DNA of 64,000 nucleotides, taken from Acidobacteriaceae bacterium (GTDB taxonomy: Bacteria > Acidobacteriota > Terriglobia > Terriglobales > Acidobacteriaceae). The stretch is from NCBI GenBank assembly GCA_003134855.1, contig PLCS01000008.1:515419-579418 (forward strand). Direction: 5' to 3'. Position numbers and translations under genes: made by a program. Below, one piece after another: positions 37,520 through 47,532 of this stretch; position 1 is the stretch's first letter, and each line of letters opens with the position of its first letter. Under the pieces are notes generated by a model. It was not told where the DNA came from. It made no database searches and saw only the letters and a program-made list of their open reading frames with translations.

Positions 37520-38408
37520 GTGCACCCAGTCCTCTTTCATCTCGGCTCGATTCTGATTCCGTCCTATGGCGCGGTGACAGCGCTGGGCGTGTTGCTGTCC
37601 CTGTTTCTGGCGCAACGCACAGCTCACACAATGGGGCTCGATCCCGGCAAGATTTGGAATCTTTGCGTGATCGCGCTCTTTGCGGCGCTGGCGGGCTCGC
37701 GGCTGCTGCTGATCGCTCTCAACTGGAGCGCTCTGCGCCTTCACCCTTCGTGGATGCTGACGCTGGCGATGATTCATCACCCGCTGCTGGGGGCCTTCGG
37801 CGCGCTGGCCGCGGCTGGGTCGGCTGTGTTGTATGGACGCGGGCAACGTCTGCCGCTGTGGAGCACGGCCGATTCGCTGGCCGCGCCCGTGGCGCTGGGG
37901 CTGGCCTTCGAGCAACTCGGCGCGCTGCTGGCCGGCTCGGGCTATGGAACTGAAACCGCGGCGCGCTGGGCCGTCACCTACACCGACCCGCTGGCCGCGC
38001 GCTGGAGCGGCGCTCCGCTGGGAGTTGCGCTGCATCCGGTGCAGGCCTACGCGGCACTGGGCTTTCTGGCGCTTTCTATTTTTCTGCTAATATGGCTGCC
38101 GTATCGTCGTCAGACTGGCGATGTGGCCGGGTTGCTCTTGCTGGGCGCGGGCGTCTTGGTTTTTATCACCGAGTTCTGGCGCGATTCCGAGGGACGCGGC
38201 GCGGTGTTGGGCGGCGCGCTGGATGGGCCGCAGTGTGCGGCGATTCTGCTGGTCATGGCCGGAGGGTTAGTGCTGCTGGAACACGCCGGGCCGGCCGAGG
38301 GTTGTGGACTCCCACCCTTTCGCATAGAACGCGAAAGGATGGCGCACGGGGCAATGATTGCTGATTCGCCTTCGGCTGATGGCCCACCGGCGAAAGACGA
38401 GGCGGCAC

Positions 38409-38416
<8 letters not shown>
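37520..38416 (+). CDS. Divergent Lgt-like membrane protein (2) with repeat-derived tail
   Basis: A 298-aa polytopic protein recognisable as Lgt-like from VHPVLFHLGSILIPSYG, LAGSRLLL, the late HPVQAYA and FITEFWR. Catalytic signatures have eroded further than in the first paralogue. GRxGNF is replaced by FEQLGA, so the essential Arg and Asn are lost. HGG reads FGA, and the PSQLYE motif is HPVQAYA. Diacylglyceryl transfer is doubtful. The C-terminus after HAGPAEG is encoded by a palindromic repeat and a short unrelated tail. The stop overlaps rluD by 8 nt, implying coupling. GTG 37520 is chosen for the family N-terminus. Confidence 0.75.
38310..38350. repeat. CCCACCC palindrome, copy inside the lgt-like gene
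   Basis: CCCACCCTTTCGC, a short loop and GCGAAAGGATGG. It encodes LPPFRIERERMAHGA near the C-terminus of the Lgt-like protein. Related copies lie near 43020, 46317, 46414 and 56134. Confidence 0.8.
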
Positions 38417-39443
<1,027 letters not shown>

Positions 39444-39495
39444 ACAGAGCAGGACTGGCGCAAAATCGAGGCACGGTTGATAAAATGAAGGAGCT

Positions 39496-40458
39496 ATGAT
39501 CAGAAAGTTTTCTGGATTTGTTTTTACGATGGCGTTTGCGTTTTCCGTGCTGCACGCGCAGCAACCCGCTGCCTCGCCGGCAGCCCAGCCCGCGCCCGCC
39601 GCTCAACAGCCTGACGTCAACGCGCCCACGATCCGGCTGAACGTCAATGAGGTCAACCTCATCTTCACCGTCACCAACAAGCGTGGGGAATATATTCCGA
39701 ACCTGCGGCAAAGCGATTTTGCGCTGCTCGACGACCAGAAGGCGCCGGCCAGCGTGAAGTCCTTCCACCAGCAGATCAATCTTCCGCTGCGCGTGGGTGT
39801 GGTGATCGACGCCAGCACCTCAATCCGCTCGCGCTTTCAGTTCGAGCAGCAGTCCGCGACCGAATTTCTGTTGCAGATTCTCAAGGCCAAAAGCGACCAA
39901 GCCTTCGTGATGGGCTTCGATTCCACAGCGACGATCCAACAGGACTGGACCAACAACATTGATGCTCTGGAGGCGGGGGTGAACCGGCTGCGTCCGGGCG
40001 GCGGCACGGCGCTCTTTGATGCCGTCTACACCGCCTGTCGCGACAAGCTGCTTACGGAGCGCGGCCCGGAGCCGGTGCGCAAGGCCATCGTGCTGATCTC
40101 CGACGGCGACGATGACCAGAGCCGCGTCTACCAGGAGGAGGCCATCAAGGAATGCCAGCGGGCCGAGACCATTATCTATTCCATCAGCACCAACTGGACG
40201 CCGAGCCGCGGCAAGGGCGACGATGTGCTGACCAAATTGTCGGAGGAAACCGGCGGACAGGTCTTCTTTCCACCTTCGGTCGAGGAGATGACGAAGAGCT
40301 TCACGAGCATCGAAGAGGAACTTCGCAGCCAGTACTCGTTGGTCTATACGCCGGCCGACTTCAAGTACAACGGAGCCTTTCGTCCCATCTATCTTTATTG
40401 CAATGACCGGCGCTACCAGGCGCGAGCCAAGAAGGGATACTTTGCGCCGCGGCAGTGA
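39496..40458 (+). CDS. VWFA-related acidobacterial domain protein, secreted
   Basis: A 320-aa exported protein: signal peptide (to about AQQ), a Pro/Ala/Gln linker, a beta-domain with LNVNEVNLIFTVTNKRGEYI, then a von Willebrand A domain. The MIDAS metal site reads DASTS at about residue 108, with GGGTALFDAV and ISDGDDDQS. This matches the VWFA-related acidobacterial family (TIGR03436 as I recall). VWA domains mediate metal-dependent protein contacts; the partner is unknown. ATG 39496 follows GAAGGAGCT. Confidence 0.88.
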   Translation: MIRKFSGFVFTMAFAFSVLHAQQPAASPAAQPAPAAQQPDVNAPTIRLNVNEVNLIFTVTNKRGEYIPNLRQSDFALLDDQKAPASVKSFHQQINLPLRVGVVIDASTSIRSRFQFEQQSATEFLLQILKAKSDQAFVMGFDSTATIQQDWTNNIDALEAGVNRLRPGGGTALFDAVYTACRDKLLTERGPEPVRKAIVLISDGDDDQSRVYQEEAIKECQRAETIIYSISTNWTPSRGKGDDVLTKLSEETGGQVFFPPSVEEMTKSFTSIEEELRSQYSLVYTPADFKYNGAFRPIYLYCNDRRYQARAKKGYFAPRQ

Positions 40459-40648
40459 GGCCACTAGCGGCAGCGGAGTGCTTCAACACGGCGGCTGAAG
40501 GTTGATTTTGATGCGGCGCGGAATGTCCTGGCCTGCCGCCCGTTCGAGCATCCTGTCAAGCCAGCCCCCATCCTTCTCCGCCAGGATTCAGAAACGTTCG
40601 CTCTGAATTTTTCATCGGCGCGCTTGGCTCCCAGCCCCGGCTTCAGGC

Positions 40649-40654
40649 GATACT
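40649..40654 (+). promoter_or_regulatory. -10-like element of hpt (leaderless arrangement)
   Basis: GATACT ends 6 nt before ATG 40661 without a Shine-Dalgarno. Confidence 0.4.
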
Positions 40655-40660
40655 AATTGC

Positions 40661-41206
40661 ATGGCAGCCGATATGCCCCAGAACCTTGAGATTCTTTATA
40701 CCCGCCAGCAGATTGCCGAACGCGTCGCCGCGATGGGCGCGCAGATTACCCGTGATCTGAACGGCGAAAAGCTGGTGATGGTGGGCGTGCTGAAGGGCGC
40801 TGCGCCGTTTCTGGCCGACCTGGCGCGGGCCGTCAATGTGGACGCGACCTTCGACTTTGTGGCCACTTCCAGCTATGGCAGCGGACAGCGCTCCTCGGGT
40901 GCGGTCAAGCTGATCAAGGACCTGGATGAGCCGGTGGAGGGCAAGAATGTGCTGGTGGTCGAGGACATTCTCGACACCGGCCTGACGCTCTCTTACCTGC
41001 GCAAGCACCTCATGCAGCAAAACCCGAAGACGCTGCGCATCGCCACGCTGCTCGACAAGCCCTCGCGGCGGCTGGAAAAGATTGAAGCCGATTATGTGGG
41101 CTTCTCCATTCCCAACCTCTTCGTGATCGGCTATGGGATGGATTACGGGGAGCGCTACCGTAACCTGCCCGACATCTGCCTGATGACCTCCGACCATCCG
41201 GAGTGA
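40661..41206 (+). CDS. hpt: Hypoxanthine phosphoribosyltransferase
   Basis: A 181-aa purine-salvage enzyme making IMP/GMP from hypoxanthine/guanine and PRPP. The PRPP-binding loop VLVVEDILDTGLTL (about residues 95-108) and the early VGVLKGAAPF loop are intact, as are SYGSGQRSSG and the DYVGFSIPNLFVIGYGMDY end. Identification is secure. Confidence 0.96.
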   Translation: MAADMPQNLEILYTRQQIAERVAAMGAQITRDLNGEKLVMVGVLKGAAPFLADLARAVNVDATFDFVATSSYGSGQRSSGAVKLIKDLDEPVEGKNVLVVEDILDTGLTLSYLRKHLMQQNPKTLRIATLLDKPSRRLEKIEADYVGFSIPNLFVIGYGMDYGERYRNLPDICLMTSDHPE

Positions 41207-41292
41207 TCTTGTAAAGTGAATGTCGCTCTGGGGAGGAGATCACCTCCATTACCTGCGGCGCGCTCCCCTCGACCAGCCGCCGCGCCGCGCGG

Positions 41293-41298
41293 TAAACT
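41293..41298 (+). promoter_or_regulatory. -10 element of the secreted esterase gene (leaderless arrangement)
   Basis: TAAACT ends 7 nt before ATG 41306; no ribosome-binding site lies in between. Confidence 0.45.
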
Positions 41299-41305
41299 AG
41301 CGAAC

Positions 41306-43009
41306 ATGAAACGCATCGCCTTTGCTCTCGTTCTGTTCTTTCCCGCCGCCCTCGCGGCGCAGTCCTTCACCGTCAGCTTTCCCAGGGAAGTGAGCGCGCA
41401 ACCGCTGGATGGGCGGCTGTTGCTGGTGCTCTCGACGGACCCCAGCGACGAGCCGCGCAACCAGATTGACGACACCCCGCGCTCGCAGATCGTCTTCGGC
41501 CTGACGGTGGACGGCTGGCAGCCGGGCCAGCCCGCGCTGGTGGACGCGAGCGCCTGGGGCTATCCGATCCACAGCCTCAAGGACGTGCCGGCCGGCGAGT
41601 ATACCGTTCAGGCGGTGCTGAACAAGTACGAGACCTTTCACCGCGCGGATGGCAAGACCATCAAGCTGCACATGGATCAGGGCGAGGGGCAACACTGGAA
41701 CCTCACGCCGGGGAACCTGATATCGAAGCCGGAGAAGATCACCGTGAAGCTGGGCGGCGCGCCTATTACGGTTTCGCTGACCGGTGTGATTCCGCCCATC
41801 GCCACGCCGGCCGACACGAAGTACGTTCGCCACATCCGCATCCAGAGCGCATTGCTGACGAAGTTCTGGGGGCGGCCGATGTTCTTGAGCGCCGTCATGA
41901 TGGTGCCCGAGGGCTTCGACGAGCACCCCAACGCGCGCTTCCCGCTGATGATCTTTCACGACCATTTTGTCGCTGACTTCGGCAACTTCCGCACCACGCC
42001 GCCCGATCCCGGCCTCAAGCCCGATTACAACGAGCGCTTTCATCTGGCCGGCTACAACCGCATCCAGCAGGAGGAGGGCTACAAGTTCTATCAGCAGTGG
42101 ATTGCTCCGGGCTTTCCGCGCTTTCTGATCGTCAAGATTCAGCACGCCAACCCCTACTATGACGACTCCTACGCTGTGAACTCGGCCAACGTGGGGCCGT
42201 ACGGCGACGCCATCGAGAACGAGCTGATTCCGGCGATTGAGAAGCAGTTTCGCGGGCTGGGCCAGGGTTGGGCGCGTTTCACCTATGGCGGCTCAACGGG
42301 CGGCTGGGAGGCGCTGGCCGTGCAGGTCTTCTATCCGGATCACTACAACGGAGCCTTTGCCGCCTGCCCGGACCCGGTCGACTTTCACGCCTACATGAAT
42401 ATCGATCTTTACAACGACAAAAACGCATTTTATCTGGAAGGTGCGCACAAGCGCGTGCCGCAGCCGGCGATGCGCGACTACCTGGGCCATACGCTGATTA
42501 CGACCGAGGACAACAACCGCTATGAGCTGGCGCTGGGCGATCATGGCCGCTCCGGCGAGCAGTTCGACATCTGGCAGGCGGTTTACGGGCCGGTGGGCGC
42601 GGACGGCTATCCGCAGCCGATCTTCGACAAGGCGACCGGCATGATCGACCACAAGGTCGCCGAGTACTGGCGTAAAAATTATGATCTGGAAGCGATTCTG
42701 GAGCGGGATTGGGCGAAGCTGGGGCCGGAGTTAGCAGGAAAGATCCACATTTATGTGGGTTCCGACGATACATATTTCCTGAATGATGCGGTTTATCGCA
42801 TGGAAGATTTCCTCAACACGACGAAGAATCCGCCCTACGGCGGCGAAGTGACTTATGGCCCGCGCGCCGAGCACTGCTGGAACGGCGATCCCACGCTGCC
42901 CAACGCCTACTCGCGGCTGCATTACAACACGATGTACCTGCCCAAGATTCTTGAACGCATCCAGAAGACCGCGCCTCCGGGAGCGGACCTGACGAGTTGG
43001 CGGTATTGA
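41306..43009 (+). CDS. Secreted esterase-like alpha/beta hydrolase
   Basis: A 567-aa exported protein with signal peptide MKRIAFALVLFFPAALAAQS. An N-terminal beta domain (about 20-170) precedes an esterase-type alpha/beta-hydrolase domain. The nucleophile is probably Ser330 in YGGSTGGW and the catalytic His lies in AEHCWNGD near residue 525. FPLMIFHDHF marks the oxyanion strand. Resemblance is to the Esterase_D-like group acting on feruloyl or other acyl esters, but the substrate is not determinable. It ends just before a palindromic repeat. Confidence 0.75.
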   Translation: MKRIAFALVLFFPAALAAQSFTVSFPREVSAQPLDGRLLLVLSTDPSDEPRNQIDDTPRSQIVFGLTVDGWQPGQPALVDASAWGYPIHSLKDVPAGEYTVQAVLNKYETFHRADGKTIKLHMDQGEGQHWNLTPGNLISKPEKITVKLGGAPITVSLTGVIPPIATPADTKYVRHIRIQSALLTKFWGRPMFLSAVMMVPEGFDEHPNARFPLMIFHDHFVADFGNFRTTPPDPGLKPDYNERFHLAGYNRIQQEEGYKFYQQWIAPGFPRFLIVKIQHANPYYDDSYAVNSANVGPYGDAIENELIPAIEKQFRGLGQGWARFTYGGSTGGWEALAVQVFYPDHYNGAFAACPDPVDFHAYMNIDLYNDKNAFYLEGAHKRVPQPAMRDYLGHTLITTEDNNRYELALGDHGRSGEQFDIWQAVYGPVGADGYPQPIFDKATGMIDHKVAEYWRKNYDLEAILERDWAKLGPELAGKIHIYVGSDDTYFLNDAVYRMEDFLNTTKNPPYGGEVTYGPRAEHCWNGDPTLPNAYSRLHYNTMYLPKILERIQKTAPPGADLTSWRY

Positions 43010-43019
43010 TGGAGTCGAT

Positions 43020-43057
43020 TCCCACCCTTCGCAAACAGCGCGAAGGATGGGGCACCC
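43020..43057. repeat. CCCACCC palindrome between the esterase and GT39 genes
   Basis: TCCCACCCTTCGC, loop, GCGAAGGATGGGGCACCC. It lies 11 bp after the esterase stop. Confidence 0.85.
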
Positions 43058-43063
43058 GACTGT

Positions 43064-45100
43064 ATGAAATTAACGAAATTCAACACGAAAGAAAACGGAA
43101 TGTTATTAACAAAGAGATGGATATCGGCCGCAGTTATTGTTCTTCTTGCCCTGCAGGCGGCGCAGGTTCTGTTCATCGTGCATCGCGAGTCGCTCACCTG
43201 GGACGAAGACAACCATATGTTTGCCGGCTACATGATGTGGAAGACCGGCGACTACGGCCTCAACCCCGAGCATCCGCCGCTGGTCAAGCTGCTGGCCACG
43301 CTGCCGCTGCTGGGCGAGAAACTGTGGGTTCCACCGCTGCGGGGACGCGACTTCAAGGCCGAGGCCTATCTGGACGGCCGCGACTGGCTGGCGCGCAATG
43401 ACGGCGCAAGCCAGCGGCTGGTCTTCCGCATGAGGCTCACCGCCGGGCTGCTGGCGCTCGGGCTTTCGCTCGTGATCTTCTTTGCCGCGCGCGAGTGGTT
43501 CGGCACGCCCGCCGCGCTCATCGCGCTCACTCTGGCTACCTTCGACCCCAACCTCCTGGCCCACTCCGCGCTGGTTACCACGGACATCGGCGTATCGCTC
43601 TTCTTTCTGGCCAGCATCTACGCTTTCTATCGCTATGTCAGGCAGCCCTCGCTTCTGCGCCTGCTGCTGACCGGCGTCGTTGCCGGGCTGCTGCTGGCCA
43701 CCAAGCACTCCGGAGTTCTGCTGGCGCCCATGCTGCTATTGCTGATCGGCTTTGAGCTACTCGCAGCGCCCAAAGGCACGCGCGCGCGGCTGGCATTGCG
43801 ATTGAGCGGCGCCTTTGCGGCAATCGTGGTGATCGGCGTCGTGGTGCTGTGGGCTTTTTATGGCTTCCGCTACGCAGCCCGTCCGGCGGGCCTCACTCTG
43901 AGCACCTCGCTGGCGGAGTATGTCACGCCGCTCAGCCACTTCAATGCCGCGGCTGTGATGGCCATCGCTCACCTGCGCCTGCTGCCGGAGTCCTATCTGA
44001 TAGGCCTGGTCGACGTGAAGCGCATGGCGCAGTGGTACCCCACCTTCATCTTCGGCAAGAACTACGCGAGCGGCCAGTGGTGGTATTTTCCCGTGGTCAT
44101 CCTCATCAAGACCACCCTCGGATTGCTCGCACTGCTGGCGTTGACGGGCGTTTCCATCCTCTCCGGCTGCCTGCGCAAGGGAAGGGAACTGGCCTACCTG
44201 CTCGTGCCCGGTGCTTTCTATCTAACCGTCGCGATGCTCTCGGGGATGAACATCGGCGCGCGCCACCTGCTGCCGCTCGATGTCATGGCGGTTATTCTGG
44301 CCGGCGCCGGACTGGCCGCACTGGCCGCCTCGGACCGGAGCTGGGCGAGAACCGCAACTTGGGTGGGAGCGGCGCTCGTCCTTGCGCACATCGCCTCCGC
44401 GCTCGCCGTCTTCCCCAACGACATGGCCTACGCCAACGAGGCCTGGGGCGGACCGAAGAACGTTCACAACCTGCTCAGCGACGCCAACGTGGATTGGGCT
44501 CAGCAGCTCTATCAGGTCAAGGACTGGCAGGATCGCCATCCCGGCGAGGAGTGCTGGTTCGCTTACTTCGCCTATCCGGTCATCGATCCGACGGTCTATG
44601 GCATTCGATGCCGCCACCTGCCCAATGCGGACACTGGGTGGCTGGGCGGCTCCGATCTGATTCCGCCGGAGATCGGCGGCAACGTGCTGCTCAGCGCCGG
44701 GGATCTGAGCGGCTGCGAATTTTCCAGCAGCCGCCTGAATCCCTACACCGCCTTCCTTTCGCGCAAGCCCGACGAGTGGATCGATTACGGCGTGTTCGTC
44801 TATCACGGCAAATTCCAGGTAAACCAGGCTGCCGCCCTGAGCCGCGTGCAAAACGCCTATACTCTGCTCCGCCAGGGCAAGGGTGAAGAGGCTCTGGCCA
44901 TGGCCCGCGAAGCTGCCGCAATCGACCCCGAAGGAATCGACGCCCAGAGCGCGCACGGCAATCTTGCCGCCCGGCTCGGCCAGAAGGACGAAGCCCGTAT
45001 AGCCTGGCAAGCCGCGCTGGCCTCCGCAAAACAGCTCGAACCAGACGCCCAGCCCGGCTACGTTCCCGACCTGGAGGCCAGGCTGAAGAAGCTACAGTGA
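43064..45100 (+). CDS. GT39-like membrane glycosyltransferase with TPR tail
   Basis: A protein of up to 678 aa with a signal-anchor helix and about ten further membrane segments, followed by a soluble C-terminus. SLTWDEDNHMFAGYMMWKTG places the acidic DE pair in the first periplasmic loop, as in GT39/ArnT-type transferases using polyprenyl-phosphate sugars. NPEHPPLVKLLA is also typical. The last about 90 residues look like one or two TPR units. ATG 43064 is given; ATG 43100 (MLLTKRW) is equally plausible and neither has a good ribosome site. Acceptor unknown. Confidence 0.8.
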   Translation: MKLTKFNTKENGMLLTKRWISAAVIVLLALQAAQVLFIVHRESLTWDEDNHMFAGYMMWKTGDYGLNPEHPPLVKLLATLPLLGEKLWVPPLRGRDFKAEAYLDGRDWLARNDGASQRLVFRMRLTAGLLALGLSLVIFFAAREWFGTPAALIALTLATFDPNLLAHSALVTTDIGVSLFFLASIYAFYRYVRQPSLLRLLLTGVVAGLLLATKHSGVLLAPMLLLLIGFELLAAPKGTRARLALRLSGAFAAIVVIGVVVLWAFYGFRYAARPAGLTLSTSLAEYVTPLSHFNAAAVMAIAHLRLLPESYLIGLVDVKRMAQWYPTFIFGKNYASGQWWYFPVVILIKTTLGLLALLALTGVSILSGCLRKGRELAYLLVPGAFYLTVAMLSGMNIGARHLLPLDVMAVILAGAGLAALAASDRSWARTATWVGAALVLAHIASALAVFPNDMAYANEAWGGPKNVHNLLSDANVDWAQQLYQVKDWQDRHPGEECWFAYFAYPVIDPTVYGIRCRHLPNADTGWLGGSDLIPPEIGGNVLLSAGDLSGCEFSSSRLNPYTAFLSRKPDEWIDYGVFVYHGKFQVNQAAALSRVQNAYTLLRQGKGEEALAMAREAAAIDPEGIDAQSAHGNLAARLGQKDEARIAWQAALASAKQLEPDAQPGYVPDLEARLKKLQ

Positions 45101-45547
45101 AAGCCGCTTGACGTAGATGAGCGCCGCGCGGCCATGGGGATAGTAGTTCTCCTGGCGGCCGTCACAGGCGTATCCCCGCGCCTCGTAGAGACGGATAGCG
45201 CCGGTGTTTGCGGCCTCGACGTGCAGCCAGATCAAGCCAGCGGCCGCGGCGCGCGCGGAGCCCTCGATGCGGCCGAGCAGCGCGCCGCCCACGCCGCAGC
45301 CACGTGCCTCAGGGGCTACTTCAATGGTTTGAATGTAAGCCGTGACACCGCGCCTTTCTTCGGCACACTCGACGATGGCGAAGCCCCACAGCCGCCCATC
45401 CTCTTCGGCAATCCAGGCCGTCGCATTCGCGCGGCTGACAAGCAGGCGCATATAGCGCCGGCCAAAGCGCGAGGGTGGCTCAAAGCAGAGCTCTTCGAGG
45501 GCGTAGAGCGCGTCAAAGTCTTCGGGCTTGTACAGGCGATACAGCAC
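45092..45547 (-). CDS. RimI-like GNAT N-acetyltransferase
   Basis: A 151-aa GNAT fold protein with the acetyl-CoA loop VAPEARGCGVGGALL (about 78-92) and the RLYEARGY end seen in RimI/Ard1 protein N-terminal acetyltransferases. It may acetylate S18 or other proteins, but there is no adjacent tsaB/tsaD to support RimI proper. GTG 45547 is preceded 6 nt upstream by TAGAGT, again without a Shine-Dalgarno. Its end overlaps the GT39 gene by 9 bp on the opposite strand. Confidence 0.8.
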   Translation of the reverse strand: MLYRLYKPEDFDALYALEELCFEPPSRFGRRYMRLLVSRANATAWIAEEDGRLWGFAIVECAEERRGVTAYIQTIEVAPEARGCGVGGALLGRIEGSARAAAAGLIWLHVEAANTGAIRLYEARGYACDGRQENYYPHGRAALIYVKRLSL

Positions 45548-45604
45548 ATTCCAACTCTACGGCAGATTCGCCGGACGCTCAAAGTGGGCGAAGACCACTT
45601 GTAT

Positions 45605-45610
45605 TATAAT
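45605..45610 (+). promoter_or_regulatory. -10 element of the putative toxin-antitoxin operon
   Basis: TATAAT within GTATTATAATCC, 23 nt before the first ATG. The symmetrical ATTATAAT could also be part of an operator. Confidence 0.5.
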
Positions 45611-45633
45611 CCTACTTATGTTACTCTCCCATC

Positions 45634-45930
45634 ATGCCAACCTTCGCCGTCCTCAAAGATACCGATTTCCAGCTTGTCTCCGAATTCGCGCAGCCGGATG
45701 GGAAGAAGCGGCTCTCGCTGGGAGCGGCCCTGAGCGATGCGACGGCATTCAACATCTACCGCAATCCTCTCGGCCAGTTGATTCTCGATCCGGTCAAGGC
45801 GATTCCCGCCTCCGAAATGTGGCTCTATGAGAACCCGCAGGCGCTGGCCAGCGTGAAGCAAGGATTGCGGGAGTCGGCGGAGGGCAAGAGCGTTTACCAC
45901 GGCTCGTTTGCCCGCCACGCCAAGGCGTAG
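45634..45930 (+). CDS. Putative antitoxin
   Basis: A 98-aa protein with an N-terminal beta-rich half (KKRLSLGAALSDATAFNIYRN, GQLILDPVKAIPASEMWLYE) and a helical tail (ALASVKQGLRESAEGK). A small DNA-binding-like part followed by a helix that could wrap a partner is the usual antitoxin design. The next gene begins 3 nt after its stop and resembles a RelE/ParE fold, which is the main reason for the call. I do not recognise the exact family. Confidence 0.6.
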   Translation: MPTFAVLKDTDFQLVSEFAQPDGKKRLSLGAALSDATAFNIYRNPLGQLILDPVKAIPASEMWLYENPQALASVKQGLRESAEGKSVYHGSFARHAKA

Positions 45931-45932
45931 AG

Positions 45933-46250
45933 ATGGTGAGGAAGCTCAAGTTCACGCCCACGGCGGATGCGCAGTTGACGGCGCTCGAAGGCTCGCCGTC
46001 GCAGGCGGCGCTGCTGGGGCAGGTACACAAGGCGCTGGGTTTTCTGGAAATCGATCCAGCACACCCCGGCCTGCATACGCACGAATTCACCTCACTGAAG
46101 GGTGCGCATGGCGAGAAGCTCTTCGAGGCCTACGCGCAAAACAACACCCCCGGCGCCTACCGAATCTTCTGGCATTACGGTCCCGATGAGATCAAGGGCA
46201 GAAAACGAACTCCGGTGATTACGATCGTTGCAATCACACGCCATCCATGA
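45933..46250 (+). CDS. Putative RelE/ParE-fold toxin
   Basis: A 105-aa basic protein: VRKLKFTPTADAQLTALEG (entry helix), THEFTSL, then GAYRIFWHYGPDE and the terminal VITIVAITRHP strand. These match the strand order and ending of RelE/ParE-like toxins, which act as ribosome-dependent mRNases or gyrase inhibitors. The catalytic class cannot be told. ATG 45933 follows the antitoxin stop by 2 nt. Two inverted palindromic repeats lie directly downstream. Confidence 0.65.
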   Translation: MVRKLKFTPTADAQLTALEGSPSQAALLGQVHKALGFLEIDPAHPGLHTHEFTSLKGAHGEKLFEAYAQNNTPGAYRIFWHYGPDEIKGRKRTPVITIVAITRHP

Positions 46251-46316
46251 GGACTGGCCGTCCAGGCGAAGGCTTGCGTCGGCAGGTGGTCCACCTTTGA
46301 TCCGCCTATAACGTTT

Positions 46317-46358
46317 GGGTGCCCCATCCTTTTCACGTTCTTTGTAAAAAGGGTGGGA
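46317..46358. repeat. CCCACCC palindrome, inverted member of a facing pair
   Basis: Read on the minus strand: TCCCACCCTTTTTAC, loop AAAGAAC, GTGAAAAGGATGGGG. It faces the copy at 46414-46455. Confidence 0.85.
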
Positions 46359-46413
46359 GACGATGCACCTTGATGGTTCTTGGGCTTTACTGCTAACAGC
46401 CGGAGTGTCAGGT

Positions 46414-46455
46414 TCCCACCCTTCCGCGATAAGACTGCTGAAGGATGGGGCACCC
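46414..46455. repeat. CCCACCC palindrome, direct member of a facing pair
   Basis: TCCCACCCTTCCGC...GAAGGATGGGGCACCC. With 46317-46358 it forms a head-to-head pair about 55 bp apart, similar to bacterial BIME arrangements. Confidence 0.85.
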
Positions 46456-46494
46456 AGTTTTTATAAACTGCTATAACTATTCAAGCAATTGCCG

Positions 46495-47532
46495 CTAAAC
46501 CTTCGCTTCCAGGTCGGAGATCACGTCGAAGAAGCGCTGATCGAGGCGGCGATTTGTCGCGATGGCATCCTTGATGGGGATGTCGGTGATGTCCAGGCCG
46601 TGCAGCACGGCGATACGGCCCCACTTCTTGTCGTGGACCATGTCGATGGCATGCAGGCCGTAGCGCTGGCCTAGGATGCGGTCGTAGGCTGTGGGAACGC
46701 CGCCGCGCTGGGTGTGGCCCAAGTTGACGGAGCGGGTCGAGAAGCCGGCCTTTTCTTCGATCAGCTGGGCCAGCGCCTCGCCGACACCCGACAAATGCGC
46801 GTGACCGAAAGAATCCAGGTTCTTCGATTCGTCGATCACCTGGCCGACCTCGGGCAAGTGGCAGCCCTCGGCGATGACGACGACGCCGTAGTGCTTGCCG
46901 TGCTCGTAGTTGTACTTGAGCAGCTTGCAAACATGGTCGACGTCGATCTCCTTTTCGGGGACCAGAATGACGTGCGCCCCGCCTGCCACGCCGGAGGCGT
47001 AGGCGATCCAGCCGGCGTCGCGGCCCATCACCTCGACGACGATCACGCGGTTGTGCGAGTCGGCAGTGGTGTGGATGCGGTCAACGGCTTCGGTGGCTAT
47101 CATCACGGCGGTGTCGAAACCAAACGTCTGGTCGGTGCCGCTGATGTCGTTATCGATGGTCTTGGGAACGCCCACGCTGGGCACGCCGTTCTCGCTGAGA
47201 AAGAGCGTGACCGACTGCGTGTCGTCGCCGCCCAGGGCGATCAGCGCGTCGATCTTGTTGGCCTTGATCACCTCCTGGACCTTCTCGATGCCGCCGGGAA
47301 TCTTCTTCACATTGGTGCGTGAAGAGTGCAGGATGGTGCCGCCCTTGAGCTGAATACCGTCAACGGCCTCCAGGGTCAGCGGAATGAAGTCGTTCTCCAG
47401 CACGCCCTTCCAGCCGTTAAGAAAGCCGATGAACTCATCGCCATAGTGGTTGATGCCCTTGCGCACAGCCGCATAAATCACCGCATTCAGTCCGGGGCAG
47501 TCGCCGCCACCGGTCAACAAAGCAACTCGCAT
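46495..47532 (-). CDS. pfkA: 6-phosphofructokinase, predicted PPi-dependent
   Basis: A 345-aa phosphofructokinase: LLTGGGDCPGLNAVI, ALGGDDTQS (about residue 103), PKTIDNDISGTDQTFGFDTA, the substrate motif MGRDAGWIA and the late LGHTQRGG. Two positions known to set phosphoryl-donor choice read Asp (GGDD, where ATP enzymes have GGDG) and Lys (PKTIDND, where ATP enzymes have PGTIDND). Both point to pyrophosphate as donor, making the glycolytic step reversible. Length fits the short group-III type. Start ATG 47532 follows GAGGAGATTTT. Confidence 0.9.
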   Translation of the reverse strand: MRVALLTGGGDCPGLNAVIYAAVRKGINHYGDEFIGFLNGWKGVLENDFIPLTLEAVDGIQLKGGTILHSSRTNVKKIPGGIEKVQEVIKANKIDALIALGGDDTQSVTLFLSENGVPSVGVPKTIDNDISGTDQTFGFDTAVMIATEAVDRIHTTADSHNRVIVVEVMGRDAGWIAYASGVAGGAHVILVPEKEIDVDHVCKLLKYNYEHGKHYGVVVIAEGCHLPEVGQVIDESKNLDSFGHAHLSGVGEALAQLIEEKAGFSTRSVNLGHTQRGGVPTAYDRILGQRYGLHAIDMVHDKKWGRIAVLHGLDITDIPIKDAIATNRRLDQRFFDVISDLEAKV

